Origin: Massilioclostridium coli
Lineage (GTDB): Bacteria; Bacillota; Clostridia; Oscillospirales; Ruminococcaceae
Length of the DNA stretch: 64,000 bases
Assembly (NCBI RefSeq): GCF_900095865.1
Contig: NZ_FMIZ01000006.1
Location: 124,001-188,000 of the forward strand
Direction of reading: 5' to 3'
Shown here: one piece after another, positions 1 to 9,524 of the stretch
How the letters are laid out: each line of letters opens with the position of its first letter
Position numbering within the stretch: position 1 is the stretch's first letter
Notes under the pieces: generated by a model
What the model was told of the DNA's origin: nothing
The model's input: the letters and a program-made list of their open reading frames with translations, nothing else
Database searches by the model: none
Position numbers and translations under genes: made by a program

Positions 1-646
1 AGGTATAAACATCTTCCAATTCACGCAATGTTGCCAGTGTTTGTTTAAAGTAATTTTTCCGCTCGTCCACTTTGGTGATAGCAATTCCCATTAAAGATAA
101 ATCAGGGGATATTTTCTTGACATCATTTAAAAACTCAAACATATTCGCTAAACCAAACAATCCCCAAGGGCTGGCTTCCACCGGAATAATCAATTGATCC
201 GACGCACACATAATATTCATTACCCATCCGCCTAAAGTAGGTGGAGCGTCAATAAAAATATAATCGTAAGTATTGGATTCCCGAATGGTTTTTAAGCAAT
301 TTTTTAAAATCAATTCCCTTTGCCATTTGGTAAACAACTCATACTCAATCGAGCTCATCAGGGTAGAAGAAGGAATCAAATCCAAATTTTCATATTCTGT
401 ATGAACAATATACCCTTGCAAATCATCCTGTTTTTTGATAGCATAATATAAATTTTTTTCACTTTTCGCCATCTCTAACACCTGATCTTCTGGAAAAAAT
501 GCCAAGGATAAATTCAGCTGCATATCACCATCAATCATCAACACTTTTTTCCCTTCTAACGATAGCGCATACGCAATGTTAGAACAAGTGGTGGACTTTC
601 CACTGCCCCCCTTGTTATTTGCAAAACAGATTACCTTTGTCGTCAT
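1..646 (-). CDS. ParA/Soj-family ATPase (3' end cut off by window edge)
   Basis: About 215 N-terminal residues are visible; the gene runs off the left edge. A deviant Walker A motif (NNKGGSGKST, residues 10-19), a Walker A' motif (LMIDGD) and a Walker B motif (YIFIDAPP) place it in the ParA/MinD P-loop family, which segregates plasmids, chromosomes or protein cargo by ATP-dependent binding to DNA or membrane. The start is the ATG at 646, preceded by GGAGAG on the minus strand. No ParB partner can be seen because the downstream side lies outside the window. The divergent neighbour is a DUF4180 gene with no known link. The family call is firm; whether it serves a plasmid, an integrated element or the chromosome cannot be decided. 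Confidence 0.9.
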   Translation of the reverse strand, partial: MTTKVICFANNKGGSGKSTTCSNIAYALSLEGKKVLMIDGDMQLNLSLAFFPEDQVLEMAKSEKNLYYAIKKQDDLQGYIVHTEYENLDLIPSSTLMSSIEYELFTKWQRELILKNCLKTIRESNTYDYIFIDAPPTLGGWVMNIMCASDQLIIPVEASPWGLFGLANMFEFLNDVKKISPDLSLMGIAITKVDERKNYFKQTLATLRELEDVYT

Positions 647-700
647 GGATGACTCTCCTTATGATTATTGTCCTTATATAAAACTATCTTTTTTATTTTT

Positions 701-729
701 ATTATAGCACAAGCTCTTGTTCTCCACAA
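701..729 (-). promoter_or_regulatory. Sigma-A promoter for the ParA gene
   Basis: On the minus strand TTGTGG (729-724) is followed after 17 bp by a perfect TATAAT (706-701), about 55 bp before the ATG. The rest of the 309-bp gap 647-955 holds only this promoter and that of the DUF4180 gene. Confidence 0.55.
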
Positions 730-878
730 GTATTTTACCAGTAATTTAGCACTACCTGTATTAGGTGATATAAACTTATTGAAACATCTGAATTTTATAT
801 TGTCTACTATCTTTTTATCCTAAAAATATTGAGAATAGTGACCCTTTGATAAGGAAGCATATAAAAAATAAAGATAAT

Positions 879-908
879 TTGACAAAATACAATTTTAAGT
901 GTTAGAAT
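879..908 (+). promoter_or_regulatory. Sigma-A promoter for the DUF4180 gene
   Basis: A perfect -35 TTGACA (879-884) is followed after 18 bp by TAGAAT (903-908). The gene starts 47 bp downstream. Confidence 0.6.
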
Positions 909-955
909 TACTCCTTAACTGGAATTTGTAATATAAATTAATTCAGCAGGATACA

Positions 956-1321
956 ATGAAAACCGAACATTTAAAAAAGAATGAAATTGATATTGCAGTT
1001 ATTTCCAATGATGAAAAAATAATTGTTGATGCCCAATCTGCTTTAGATCTGGTAATGACAATCCAATATGAAACAGGAGAAACTAAAATTGTGATAGATA
1101 AAAGGGTAATTTGTAATGATTTATTTATTCTCAGTACCGAAATTGCAGGAGAAATTTTGCAAAAATTAATAAATTATCAGGTAAAGGTTGCGATTTATGG
1201 GGACTATTCCCATTATTCCAGCAAACCTCTCCATGATTTTATTTATGAATCAAACCATGGTAAGGATTTCTTTTTTGTAGGGACAAAGGAAGAAGCCATT
1301 CAAAAACTAAGTAGCACATAA
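956..1321 (+). CDS. DUF4180 domain protein
   Basis: A 121-residue soluble protein without signal peptide or membrane segment. The pattern of a central SALDLVMTIQYE stretch, the segment IAGEILQKLINYQVKVAIYGD and the C-terminal KPLHDFIYESNHGKDFFFV matches what I recall of DUF4180, a family of about 110-120 residues with no established function. A weak AGGAT site precedes the ATG by a few bases. The gene appears monocistronic. It is flanked by a perfect 12-bp inverted repeat (917-928 and 1331-1342), described under findings. Function unknown. Confidence 0.75.
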   Translation: MKTEHLKKNEIDIAVISNDEKIIVDAQSALDLVMTIQYETGETKIVIDKRVICNDLFILSTEIAGEILQKLINYQVKVAIYGDYSHYSSKPLHDFIYESNHGKDFFFVGTKEEAIQKLSST

Positions 1322-1472
1322 TAAATGATGCAAATTCCAGTTTTGTAAAGGAAATCAAAACCTCTATTTTTCTGGCAGCCTGATTTCCTTCCAGAATATG
1401 TGTCAAATTCACTTTATAATTTTTGTTTCTCTAATTGATTTCAAAGAATAATCTAATAGAACAATTTTTAGT

Positions 1473-1501
1473 TTGACTCCCTTAAATTTTTATTTTATAC
1501 T
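1473..1501 (+). promoter_or_regulatory. Sigma-A promoter for the GNAT-DUF4250 pair
   Basis: TTGACT (1473-1478), 17-bp spacer, TATACT (1496-1501); the GNAT ATG lies 33 bp downstream. Confidence 0.65.
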
Positions 1502-1533
1502 AAAAAATACAATCATAATAAGAAGGTGAAAAA

Positions 1534-1992
1534 ATGGAAATTCAAGAAGTCTCCCATGTAAACGAATCTCTAATACAAGAACTATCTCAAATTTGGGAAA
1601 AATCCGTAAGGGCGACCCATCTCTTTTTAACAGAAGCAGATATCCAAAAAATTTCAAGCTATTTACCAGATGCATTCCGTTCCGTTTCCCATTTAGCAAT
1701 CGCGAAATTAGAACAAAAAACGATTGGTTTTGTTGGTGTAGAGAACAATAGAATAGAAATGCTTTTCTTGTTACCAGAAGAACAAGGAAAAGGATTTGGA
1801 AAACAATTGCTGAACTACGCCATCCATCAATACCATGCCACAAAACTTTATGTAAACGAACAAAACCCTAATGCTAAAGATTTCTATGAACATATGGGTT
1901 TTCAGGTTTATAAACGCACAGAGAAAGACGAACAAGGAGATCCTTTCCCTTTGCTTTATATGGAACTCAATAATAAGGAGGTTGTATCATGA
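1534..1992 (+). CDS. GNAT-family N-acetyltransferase
   Basis: 152 residues with the GNAT fold. The acetyl-CoA-binding motif A is visible as IEMLFLLPEEQGKGFGKQLL (about residues 70-89), with the Q/RxxGxG/A signature as EQGKGFG. The later NPNAKDFYEHMGF segment is the usual motif B region of GNAT enzymes. The substrate cannot be deduced from sequence. AGAAGGTG precedes the ATG. The stop TGA overlaps the ATG of the downstream DUF4250 gene (ATGA), so the two are probably translationally coupled. Confidence 0.88.
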   Translation: MEIQEVSHVNESLIQELSQIWEKSVRATHLFLTEADIQKISSYLPDAFRSVSHLAIAKLEQKTIGFVGVENNRIEMLFLLPEEQGKGFGKQLLNYAIHQYHATKLYVNEQNPNAKDFYEHMGFQVYKRTEKDEQGDPFPLLYMELNNKEVVS

Positions 1993-2165
1993 GCATTCCA
2001 AATGACCCGATAATTTTATTAAGTTATATTAACACAAAATTGAGGGATGAATTTCCATCGTTAGAAGAACTTTGCCAAACACTTTGTTTGGATCAACAAG
2101 AAATTTGTTCTAAACTAGGTAAAATAGGATATGACTATGATCCGGAATCCAATAAATTTGTTTAA
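1989..2165 (+). CDS. DUF4250 small protein
   Basis: A 58-residue ORF beginning MSIPNDPIILLSYINTKLRD, which matches the DUF4250 pattern (NDPxxLLSYxNxKLRD followed by SLEELC and a closing GYxYDPExNKF). Members are small clostridial proteins of about 60 residues without known function; the C-terminal part looks like a short helix-turn-helix-like fold. The ATG overlaps the stop of the GNAT gene by 4 nt, and GGAGG lies just upstream within that gene, which supports expression as a coupled pair. Confidence 0.8.
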   Translation: MSIPNDPIILLSYINTKLRDEFPSLEELCQTLCLDQQEICSKLGKIGYDYDPESNKFV

Positions 2166-2321
2166 CTCTTAACCACTATTTTACCATTCAATTGGATATC
2201 ACTGGTTTCTATCTTTTATCTGTATTGATTCTCATGCGTTCAGAAAAATATTATCAATCAATATAAATAAAAGAGAAGTTATTTTAGAAATGATAATGCT
2301 CTATTTCCTTTATATAACAAT

Positions 2322-2354
2322 AAAAAACGCTCTGATTTCTCAGAGCGTTTTTTT
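2322..2354 (-). terminator. Rho-independent terminator of the first GH78 gene
   Basis: A hairpin with arms AACGCTCTGA and TCAGAGCGTT around a TTTC loop, flanked by A and T runs, lies 23 bp past the stop of the GH78 gene. The same hairpin, base for base, ends the second GH78 gene at 45375-45407. Confidence 0.88.
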
Positions 2355-2376
2355 CATATGCTTATGAAAAAGCGGT

Positions 2377-5300
2377 TTATTTTCTTTTTTTCAGTGCAAT
2401 TGTTGCAACACCGGCTAATGCTAATACAACCACACCTGCAATTGGTGCAAAGTCCCCTGTTTTAGCTGGATTCTTAGTTGTTGTGGTTGTTTGCCCTGTC
2501 TCTGTACCTGTGGTTTCGTCACCTACAGTTACAAGCCCTTCTATTGCTGCTTTTACTGATTTTGTCGCTGCATCCACTTCTTCTTGGTCTGCATTTTCAT
2601 CCTCTATTACCGCATTCGCTTCCGCTACTGCTGCTTTTAATACGCTATAACTTTCCGCTGTGTATGCTGCTTCTTCTTTTGCACTTGCTATTGCTACTGC
2701 TGTTTCCAGGAGGCTCTTATCTGCTTTGTATCTTAATTGCAGCATTGCCGCTATTAAGTTATCAATTGCTTCATTAATTTGTTCCTGGCTTGCTTTTTCA
2801 TTTGCAAATACTTGTTTTGCTGCTTCCCATTCTGGTGCAAATACTTCCCATGTTTCTGGAGTGTAGTTGCTTTCTTCATAGGTTTCACATTCATTGAGCA
2901 GTTTTTCTAATTGACTCTTATCTGCATCTGGCAGTTTTTCCAATGCACTGTATGCATTGTACAGGTCGTTATATGCTTTATCTATTACGCTCTGTACTGC
3001 ATTATCGTCATCCAATACGTTCTTAGCTTGTTCTAGAGCTGCTACAAAATTGTCTTTTGCCGCTCCATCCACATATTCATCTAAATTCGTATCTTTTACT
3101 GCATTGTACAATTCCTGTAATGCTGTTTTGTCTCCACGTTGTAATCTTAACTGCAGCATTGCTGCTGTCAATTCATCTACTGCTTTGTCCACTTCTTCTT
3201 GGCTTGCATTTGCATTATCGTATACTGCTTTTGCACTTTCCCATACTGGTACAAATACTTTCCAAGTTTCTGCTATATAATCTTTTTCTTCATAGGTTTC
3301 GCAGATATCTAACAGTTTCTTCAACTGAGTTTTATCCCCCAGTTTTACCAACGCATCATATGCATTTTGCAAGTCTTGTGCTGCTTTATCTACTTCTCCC
3401 TGCAAAGCGTTTTCATCGTCCAATACTTTCTTAGCCTGTTCCAGAGCTGTTTTAAAGTTATCCTTTGCTGCCCCGTCTACATATTGATCTAAGTTTGTAT
3501 CTTTCAATTCTTCATATAATTTTTGTAATGCAGATTTATCCGGCGTATACCATCCTAATTTATGGATTTCTTGCATCAGAGTATTAAACGCATCCAATAC
3601 TTCCTGTCTGGTTGCATCTACATCTGCATAAACTTCTTTTGCTGTTTCCAATGCTGCATCAAAACTTTCTTTTACCATTGGAATTGCATTTTCATATTCA
3701 TCAGTACCCTTTAGAGCTTCTGCTTTATCAATTGTTTTACCTAAGAGTTCTTTCAATGGATCACCTGGTTCTGGGTCTGGATCTGGGGTTTCCGTTACAA
3801 CCAATGTTGGATGTGTTTCACCTTGTTCCCAAACTGTTTCGGTATTACCCTGGTTCAGCCATTCTACAACTTCACCATTGGTAAATTGTTCATCGGTTAC
3901 AACTTTACTGTTTTCAACAATACCAGTTTCGGTAGAAGAAGTCAAACTAGCATTCGCATAACAGTTTCGGATAGTGCCTTTATTTGCTCCACTGTAGGAG
4001 TTATCACCAACAAATCCACCAGTACGTCCACCAGACGTTACAACATCTTTCACATAAGAATTTTGAATTGTTCCATTGTAGCTTTGTCCTACAAAACCAG
4101 CGGCTACACGTGAAGTTGCTGTTACATTTGCATTTACCACATAGCAGTTATCAATCAAACCGCCAGTAGTAACGGTACCAGCAAAACCACCAGAACGGCA
4201 ATCAACGCTACCGCTATTAACAGTAACATTTTCAACACCTAAGTTACGTACTGTGCCGCTAATGGTACCGAATAAACCAAACGTCGCATATTCAGAAGAA
4301 TCCGTAATATTTACATTGGAAATAACATGTCCATTTCCATTAAAGACACCTGCAAATCCATCTCCAGTAGTCATAGAACTTTCTGTACCAATTGGCATCC
4401 AATCAATACCGGACAGATCAAGGTCTGTTGTCAGTTCAACATATTTGCCTTCAAAGCTACTACCGGAATTAACAGTATTTGCAAATAAGGTAATGTCATC
4501 TATATCATTAATTTGATATGGATTGGATGCTGTGCCATCCTGTCCAATTGGAACCAATCCTGCAATTGCAGTTTCAATTGCATTAATTGCAACTTGAACT
4601 TCTGTTGCAGTAGCGTCTTTATTTGCTTGTACTTCTTCTGCTTTCGCTAAAGCATCCTGCAATGGTTTAAAGGAATCTGGTGTATAGAAAAATTCACCAA
4701 AAGTAGAACCTTTGCTGATCGCTTCTTCCAAGCCGGATTTATTTACTACAGAACTGGAGAAGTTATAAGAGCCGGATTCTAATTCAAAAATAGCTTCGCC
4801 ATTTTCTGTACCCAAATATGTGATACCATCTACTGCTTCTTTTGTAATATCCTTACCACTTTCATAAATAGCTGTTGCTTTTTCAGCTGGCAGGTATAAA
4901 GTTGCTGATGTGTTAGCTGGTACAGTTGCTTGATAATGGAAAGCATTATCTTCTAAAGTCCAACTACTGTTAATTCTACCATAAACGGTATCAAAATAAC
5001 CGTTTGCACTGGTGATGGTTCCGCCAAATGCTGGCTGTAAAATAAAGTGTTTGTAACTTGGTGCAGTTTCGTCTCTTTCAATCCCCAACATATAACGGTA
5101 CATCCATTCTGCGATGGAACCGAAGGAATAGTGGTTGAAAGAGTTCATGCTAACATCACCAAAACCATTTTCTTTGGTGTAAGAGTTCCATCTTTCCCAA
5201 ATGGTTGTAGCGCCCTGGTTTACAGAATATAACCAGGATGGATAGGTTTCTTGTTGTAAAAGAGTATACGCAACATCGTCATATCCCATTTCGGATAATA

Positions 5301-8148
5301 CTGGGCATAGATAGCTTACGCCAACGAAACCAACGGTTAAATGGTTGTCATTTGCCCTGATATTGTCTACCAACTGTTTTGCGATAACGGCACGGTCTGC
5401 TTCATCTTCCACAATATCAAATTCTAACGCTACCAGGCAAGCTGTTTGCGTATTTTCTTTCAAGGTACCATCTTCGTTTTGATATTTGTTTTTCCAAGCT
5501 TCTTTTGCTTTTTGTGCCATATCACCATAGTATGTGCTGTCTTTTTCATTGTCTACCACAGCAGCCATTTTGGACATTAATTCAGAAGAATATACAAAGA
5601 ATGCACTATTGGTTAAACCAGTGTCAGTACCCTGTACATTCAGCCAGTCTCCCAAACCTTCTGCTGGACGGAGATAGGTTCCGTTTGTTGTATTATACAG
5701 TAAATCTACCCATGCTTTCATACCATCATAGTTATCTTTGATGATCTGTGTATCGCCATATTGTTGGTACATCTGCCATGGAATAATCAACCCAGCGTCG
5801 CCCCAACCATTGTTATAGTAAGATTCATATACTTTTAATGCTGGTGCAACATTTGGGTACGCTCCATCAGAACGTTGAGATGTACGAACATCATACATAT
5901 ACTTGTTATAGAATTGGTCTGAATTTTTCAAATAAGTTGCAGTACGGGTAAAGATCTGAGCATCACCGGTCCAACCCATACGTTCATTTCTTTGTGGACA
6001 GTCAGTTGGAATAGAAATAAAGTTACTGCGTTGTCCCCAAAGAACGTTGCTATACAACTGGTTTACTAAAGCGTTAGAAGTTTCAATATCGCCTGTTACT
6101 TCCAAAGCATTGCTCAATACAATACCGGTTACCCATTCCGCTGGAAGAGCTTCCTCAATACCAGTGATTTCTACATAACGGAAACCGTGGAAAGTAAATC
6201 TTGGGGTATAAATTTCTCCGTTTTCATCCCCTTTAATGGTATAAGTATCAATCGCTTTAAAAGTACGTAAGTTCGCATCGTACAAGGAACCTTCTACGTC
6301 ATCGCCTGTGCCAGAATCATCGTTTAGCATTTCACCATGACGTAATGTGATTTTTAACCCTTTATTTGCTTTCGTAAATTCACCTGGTAAGTTCAGTTGA
6401 ATAACACCTGCAAAGTTCTGTCCAAGGTCATAAATAAAGGCGTTTTCTTTTGGTTCTGTTACTTCTTTAACCGTTAAAGTATCTACCTGTTGAACGGTTT
6501 CGCCAATTTGAGCATCCAATGGCCCAATGCCCAATTTATTTACATCATAAACGCCAGCTTTACTCCAAGTATCATCTTCTTGGAATCCTACGTTATCCCA
6601 GCCGTCAATTTCTTTGGTAGCATCATATTTTTCGCCATCTAGGAAGTTGTTGTCTACGATTGGACCATTTCCGTTAAAGCTCCAGGTGTCATCGGTAACT
6701 ATTGTGGTTTTTTCAGTGCCATCAGCGTATTCTACAACTAACTTAGCCATCAATGCAGGTTCCGTTCCATAACGGTTTGGACCAACATGTGTAATGTTAC
6801 CACAATACCAGCCTTTACCTAACATTGCGGCAAAGGTATTCTCGCCCTGGTTCATCATATCAGTAACATCAAATGTCTGATACATGGTGTGTTTGGTATA
6901 GTCTGTCCAGCCTGGATTGAAATAATCTTTACCAACTTTTTCGCCATTCAGATACAATTCATAGATACCGGCAGATGTAGCGTAAACCCTTGCAGATGCG
7001 ATTTCTTTTCCTTCTGTTGTGCTAAAATCTTTCCGCAACATAGGAGCACTATTGCCTTCTACCGCATCTTTTTGCAGGACAATGGTTTCTCCTTTGGTTT
7101 CACTGCCAACTTTTAACATACCGTCTTCAATTGTTCCGCCTGTAAAATTAGGATTGGAAGCATCAGAGAAGTCATCTTCAAACAATACATTTCCTTCCCC
7201 ATCTTTTACAACAAAATTATCATAACGCGCGATTTCAGTAGCATTATTATCAGTATTATGACGGAACGCAATTTTTCCAACTGGAATTGCAGATCCGTAA
7301 TTATATGTCATTACAGATTCTTTGCTACCATTAAAATAGGTATTGACAACTCCGTTATCCACTGCAATCTGCATATGGACTTTCTGGCCAATAATACTTT
7401 CAGCGGTATATCCAATTTTATCGGAAATGTTTTCTTCTGGACCAGAACCATTCGAAGATGGTGGCAATACCGTCCATGCACCATTCTGTTTAATATGTGG
7501 CCGTAAATAAACAGCATTATCTGCTTTAAAATCATAGGTGTTTACTTGCCACATAAACAAGTTACTGGAATCTTTTGCGCCAAATGCGATGCCCGCATTA
7601 TCGCTGTCAATGATAAAGTCAAAATCAACTGTGAACTTTGTAATTGCAGCGTTTGGATCTTCATTTGTTTTTCCAATCCACTGCGCATTGTCCCAACCAG
7701 AATCCAGCAAGCTGGTTTCAAAATAAGCTTCTTCGGTAGAAGTGATTGGTTGATCATTTTCATCCCATACCGTTACTTTCCAGAAATAACGGTGGGTTGC
7801 TTCCAATGTTTTACCTTCATATGGGATTGCTACGGAAATCGTAGAATCTATTTTTCGACTATCCCACATATCATAGTTGCCTGCATCTAAGTTTTCTTTG
7901 GAAGAGGCTACCATAATTTGATATGCTGTTTGTGATTGCCCACGCTGTGTCAAATTATCCATTTGCCAGCCAAAATGAATAGAGTCGGTGTCCAGACCGA
8001 TTGGATTGGTAGTATACTCTACTTGAAGGTTGTTAATTTCAGTAGAAGGCGGTTCTGCCGCACTTACTGAAATAATTGACATCCCTTGAAGCATCATACA
8101 AATAGCAAGCACCAATGCCAAAGCAGCCTTACTAATTCGTTTCTTCAT
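2377..8148 (-). CDS. Surface-anchored GH78 alpha-L-rhamnosidase with GLUG and FIVAR repeats
   Basis: A 1923-residue secreted enzyme expected to release terminal alpha-L-rhamnose from glycans or glycosides. Order: signal peptide (about 1-31, cleavage near VSAAE); N-terminal Ig-like rhamnosidase domain (about 35-145); a laminin-G/concanavalin-like insert (about 155-365); rhamnosidase N and beta-sandwich domains (about 370-680); the (alpha/alpha)6 catalytic domain with DCPQRNERMGWTGDAQ, where Glu722 is the candidate general acid, and TTIWERW, where Glu985 is the candidate base; one FIVAR (about 1135-1200); GLUG-type repeats (about 1205-1430); then FIVAR repeats (about 1470-1880). A 136-residue two-FIVAR unit is tandemly duplicated from Asp1537. 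The C-terminus has NPAKTGD, a hydrophobic helix and KKRK, a sortase-like tail. AAAGGAGG precedes the ATG. A LacI regulator gene lies directly upstream. Confidence 0.92.
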   Translation of the reverse strand: MKKRISKAALALVLAICMMLQGMSIISVSAAEPPSTEINNLQVEYTTNPIGLDTDSIHFGWQMDNLTQRGQSQTAYQIMVASSKENLDAGNYDMWDSRKIDSTISVAIPYEGKTLEATHRYFWKVTVWDENDQPITSTEEAYFETSLLDSGWDNAQWIGKTNEDPNAAITKFTVDFDFIIDSDNAGIAFGAKDSSNLFMWQVNTYDFKADNAVYLRPHIKQNGAWTVLPPSSNGSGPEENISDKIGYTAESIIGQKVHMQIAVDNGVVNTYFNGSKESVMTYNYGSAIPVGKIAFRHNTDNNATEIARYDNFVVKDGEGNVLFEDDFSDASNPNFTGGTIEDGMLKVGSETKGETIVLQKDAVEGNSAPMLRKDFSTTEGKEIASARVYATSAGIYELYLNGEKVGKDYFNPGWTDYTKHTMYQTFDVTDMMNQGENTFAAMLGKGWYCGNITHVGPNRYGTEPALMAKLVVEYADGTEKTTIVTDDTWSFNGNGPIVDNNFLDGEKYDATKEIDGWDNVGFQEDDTWSKAGVYDVNKLGIGPLDAQIGETVQQVDTLTVKEVTEPKENAFIYDLGQNFAGVIQLNLPGEFTKANKGLKITLRHGEMLNDDSGTGDDVEGSLYDANLRTFKAIDTYTIKGDENGEIYTPRFTFHGFRYVEITGIEEALPAEWVTGIVLSNALEVTGDIETSNALVNQLYSNVLWGQRSNFISIPTDCPQRNERMGWTGDAQIFTRTATYLKNSDQFYNKYMYDVRTSQRSDGAYPNVAPALKVYESYYNNGWGDAGLIIPWQMYQQYGDTQIIKDNYDGMKAWVDLLYNTTNGTYLRPAEGLGDWLNVQGTDTGLTNSAFFVYSSELMSKMAAVVDNEKDSTYYGDMAQKAKEAWKNKYQNEDGTLKENTQTACLVALEFDIVEDEADRAVIAKQLVDNIRANDNHLTVGFVGVSYLCPVLSEMGYDDVAYTLLQQETYPSWLYSVNQGATTIWERWNSYTKENGFGDVSMNSFNHYSFGSIAEWMYRYMLGIERDETAPSYKHFILQPAFGGTITSANGYFDTVYGRINSSWTLEDNAFHYQATVPANTSATLYLPAEKATAIYESGKDITKEAVDGITYLGTENGEAIFELESGSYNFSSSVVNKSGLEEAISKGSTFGEFFYTPDSFKPLQDALAKAEEVQANKDATATEVQVAINAIETAIAGLVPIGQDGTASNPYQINDIDDITLFANTVNSGSSFEGKYVELTTDLDLSGIDWMPIGTESSMTTGDGFAGVFNGNGHVISNVNITDSSEYATFGLFGTISGTVRNLGVENVTVNSGSVDCRSGGFAGTVTTGGLIDNCYVVNANVTATSRVAAGFVGQSYNGTIQNSYVKDVVTSGGRTGGFVGDNSYSGANKGTIRNCYANASLTSSTETGIVENSKVVTDEQFTNGEVVEWLNQGNTETVWEQGETHPTLVVTETPDPDPEPGDPLKELLGKTIDKAEALKGTDEYENAIPMVKESFDAALETAKEVYADVDATRQEVLDAFNTLMQEIHKLGWYTPDKSALQKLYEELKDTNLDQYVDGAAKDNFKTALEQAKKVLDDENALQGEVDKAAQDLQNAYDALVKLGDKTQLKKLLDICETYEEKDYIAETWKVFVPVWESAKAVYDNANASQEEVDKAVDELTAAMLQLRLQRGDKTALQELYNAVKDTNLDEYVDGAAKDNFVAALEQAKNVLDDDNAVQSVIDKAYNDLYNAYSALEKLPDADKSQLEKLLNECETYEESNYTPETWEVFAPEWEAAKQVFANEKASQEQINEAIDNLIAAMLQLRYKADKSLLETAVAIASAKEEAAYTAESYSVLKAAVAEANAVIEDENADQEEVDAATKSVKAAIEGLVTVGDETTGTETGQTTTTTKNPAKTGDFAPIAGVVVLALAGVATIALKKRK
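2715..3540 (-). repeat. Tandem duplication of a 408-bp FIVAR-pair unit
   Basis: Inside the first GH78 gene, the coding unit starting DKSALQKLYEELKDTNL at 3540 recurs as DKTALQELYNAVKDTNL at 3132, exactly 408 bp (136 codons) on. Each unit carries two different FIVAR-like helical modules (an A type with YVDGAAKDNF and a B type with CETYEE). The second unit is slightly longer and is followed by a single C-type module. Confidence 0.8.
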
Positions 8149-8286
8149 GTTTCAATTCCTCCTTTGGTTAATAGCGAATGAAAAATAAAACTGGATCCCC
8201 CTTTCTTAAAACTCGCCTCTCCATCACAAAATCTTTTCCAATTGATTTTGTTTTTTGGAATAATTGCCTATAACGAATACATATTT

Positions 8287-8315
8287 ATTGTACTGCTTTC
8301 ATCCCAAAAAATCAA
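8287..8315 (-). promoter_or_regulatory. Sigma-A promoter for the first GH78 gene
   Basis: On the minus strand TTGATT (8315-8310), 17 bp, TACAAT (8292-8287). It leaves a leader of about 130 nt before the ATG at 8148. An imperfect inverted repeat TTCCAA/TTGGAA (about 8236-8260) sits in the leader and could be an operator for the adjacent LacI protein; that is inference. The 301-bp gap 8149-8449 holds nothing else beyond the LacI-gene terminator. Confidence 0.6.
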
Positions 8316-8411
8316 TATATTTTTCACAAAAAATACACGAAATTAATAAAACAAAATATCTATAATCGTTTAAAATATTCCGTAAAATACTGCTATAATA
8401 TTTTATAACAA

Positions 8412-8443
8412 ATAAAAATGCAGGTTGGACCACCAAACCTGCA
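8412..8443 (-). terminator. Terminator of the LacI-family gene
   Basis: Hairpin with arms TGCAGGTTTGG and CCAACCTGCA (one bulged base) followed on the minus strand by a T-rich run, 7 bp past the LacI stop codon. Confidence 0.75.
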
Positions 8444-8449
8444 CCATTA

Positions 8450-9472
8450 TTAACAAGATTCCCGAAAAATTAATTTGGATTGTAATACAACAGGGGGAAT
8501 GTGCTCATTGTTTAACGCATGAAGTACCATATTCCAAGCCTGAACACCTAATTCCGCCTTATTCTGTTCGATTGTAGTCAATGTAGGAGAAATATAACTA
8601 CACATGGAAAGATTTTCACACCCAACTATGCCAAAGTCATCTGGAATCTGATATCCAGCCTGTTGGATAGCATGCATCGCACCAACCGCAACTATATCGG
8701 ACGACGTAATAAAAGCGTCAGGCAATTCCTTTTTTAAATGGCTAATCAACAAATTTTTACAGAATTGATAGGAGGTCTCAAACGTATTTTTTGTTGTAGT
8801 ATCCAGCTCCAGCAAATATTTTTCTGGATGATGGTGCCCACAATGATACATCGCCTCCAAAAAACAATGATATCTATCTTTTAAGTCCTGAAACTGTAGC
8901 GATTCCGTTAAAAAGGCTATTTTTTGGTATCCCATGCAATGCAGTTGGCGAATAAGCTGCTCCATTACATCTTTGTGTTCAAAACGAATGGATGGAATTT
9001 GTAATAGCGGTTCTTCCCTTCCAATTAAGATTACTGGTATTTGCTCCTTTAGTTTTTTCAGCATTTCAACATCATCGAACCCATGGAATAACACAACCGC
9101 ATCAACTTTTTGGTCCACCATCTGTTGTAATTCTTCTAATTCTTTTTTAGAATTGTTTTGATAATCCAATAACAATACTTTATAGCCTTCTGTTGCCGCA
9201 CACCCAATAAAAATGGATAAGATGCCACTATAAAATGGATTGTTTAGTTCTGGCACCAAACATCCAATTATTTTGGAATGTTTTTTCCTCAACAGTTGGG
9301 CAATATAATTGGGCGTATACTGTAACTCTTCTACAGCATCCCATACCTTTTGAGAGGTCAACTCAGAAATAGCAGCTGTTCCATTCATAACATGAGAAAC
9401 TGTCCCTATGGCAACCCCGGATAAATTAGCCACTTCCCGGATTGTAATTTTCTTTGGTTTTCCGTCTTCCAT
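8450..9472 (-). CDS. LacI-family transcriptional regulator (probable rhamnosidase regulator)
   Basis: 340 residues from the ATG at 9472, chosen because GGAAGAAGGTG lies just before it and because the open frame further upstream runs through the promoter. The N-terminus has the LacI HTH (ITIREVANLSGVAIGTVSHVMNG, split as IREVANLSGVAIGTVS then HVMNG) and hinge (YIAQLLRKKHSKIIGCLVPE); the remainder is a periplasmic-binding-protein-like effector domain, with the typical C-terminal region GIVGCENLSMCSYISPTLTTI. It is on the same strand as, and directly upstream of, the GH78 rhamnosidase gene, so it probably controls that gene in response to a sugar. A palindrome over its own -10 box suggests autoregulation. 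Confidence 0.9.
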   Translation of the reverse strand: MEDGKPKKITIREVANLSGVAIGTVSHVMNGTAAISELTSQKVWDAVEELQYTPNYIAQLLRKKHSKIIGCLVPELNNPFYSGILSIFIGCAATEGYKVLLLDYQNNSKKELEELQQMVDQKVDAVVLFHGFDDVEMLKKLKEQIPVILIGREEPLLQIPSIRFEHKDVMEQLIRQLHCMGYQKIAFLTESLQFQDLKDRYHCFLEAMYHCGHHHPEKYLLELDTTTKNTFETSYQFCKNLLISHLKKELPDAFITSSDIVAVGAMHAIQQAGYQIPDDFGIVGCENLSMCSYISPTLTTIEQNKAELGVQAWNMVLHALNNEHIPPVVLQSKLIFRESC

Positions 9473-9524
9473 ATAGACACCTTCTTCCTTAAATTCTATT
9501 TTACTTCCTTTCTTTTCTAATTTC

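Noticed and set aside
2478-4516. Several leucine- and serine-rich open frames antisense to the repeat region of the first GH78 gene
   Set aside because: They mirror the low-complexity FIVAR and GLUG coding sequence in other frames, have no ribosome sites, and look like no known protein.
3910-4530. GLUG repeat region as a separate adhesin gene
   Set aside because: It is in frame within the single GH78 ORF between FIVAR modules, without stop or start.
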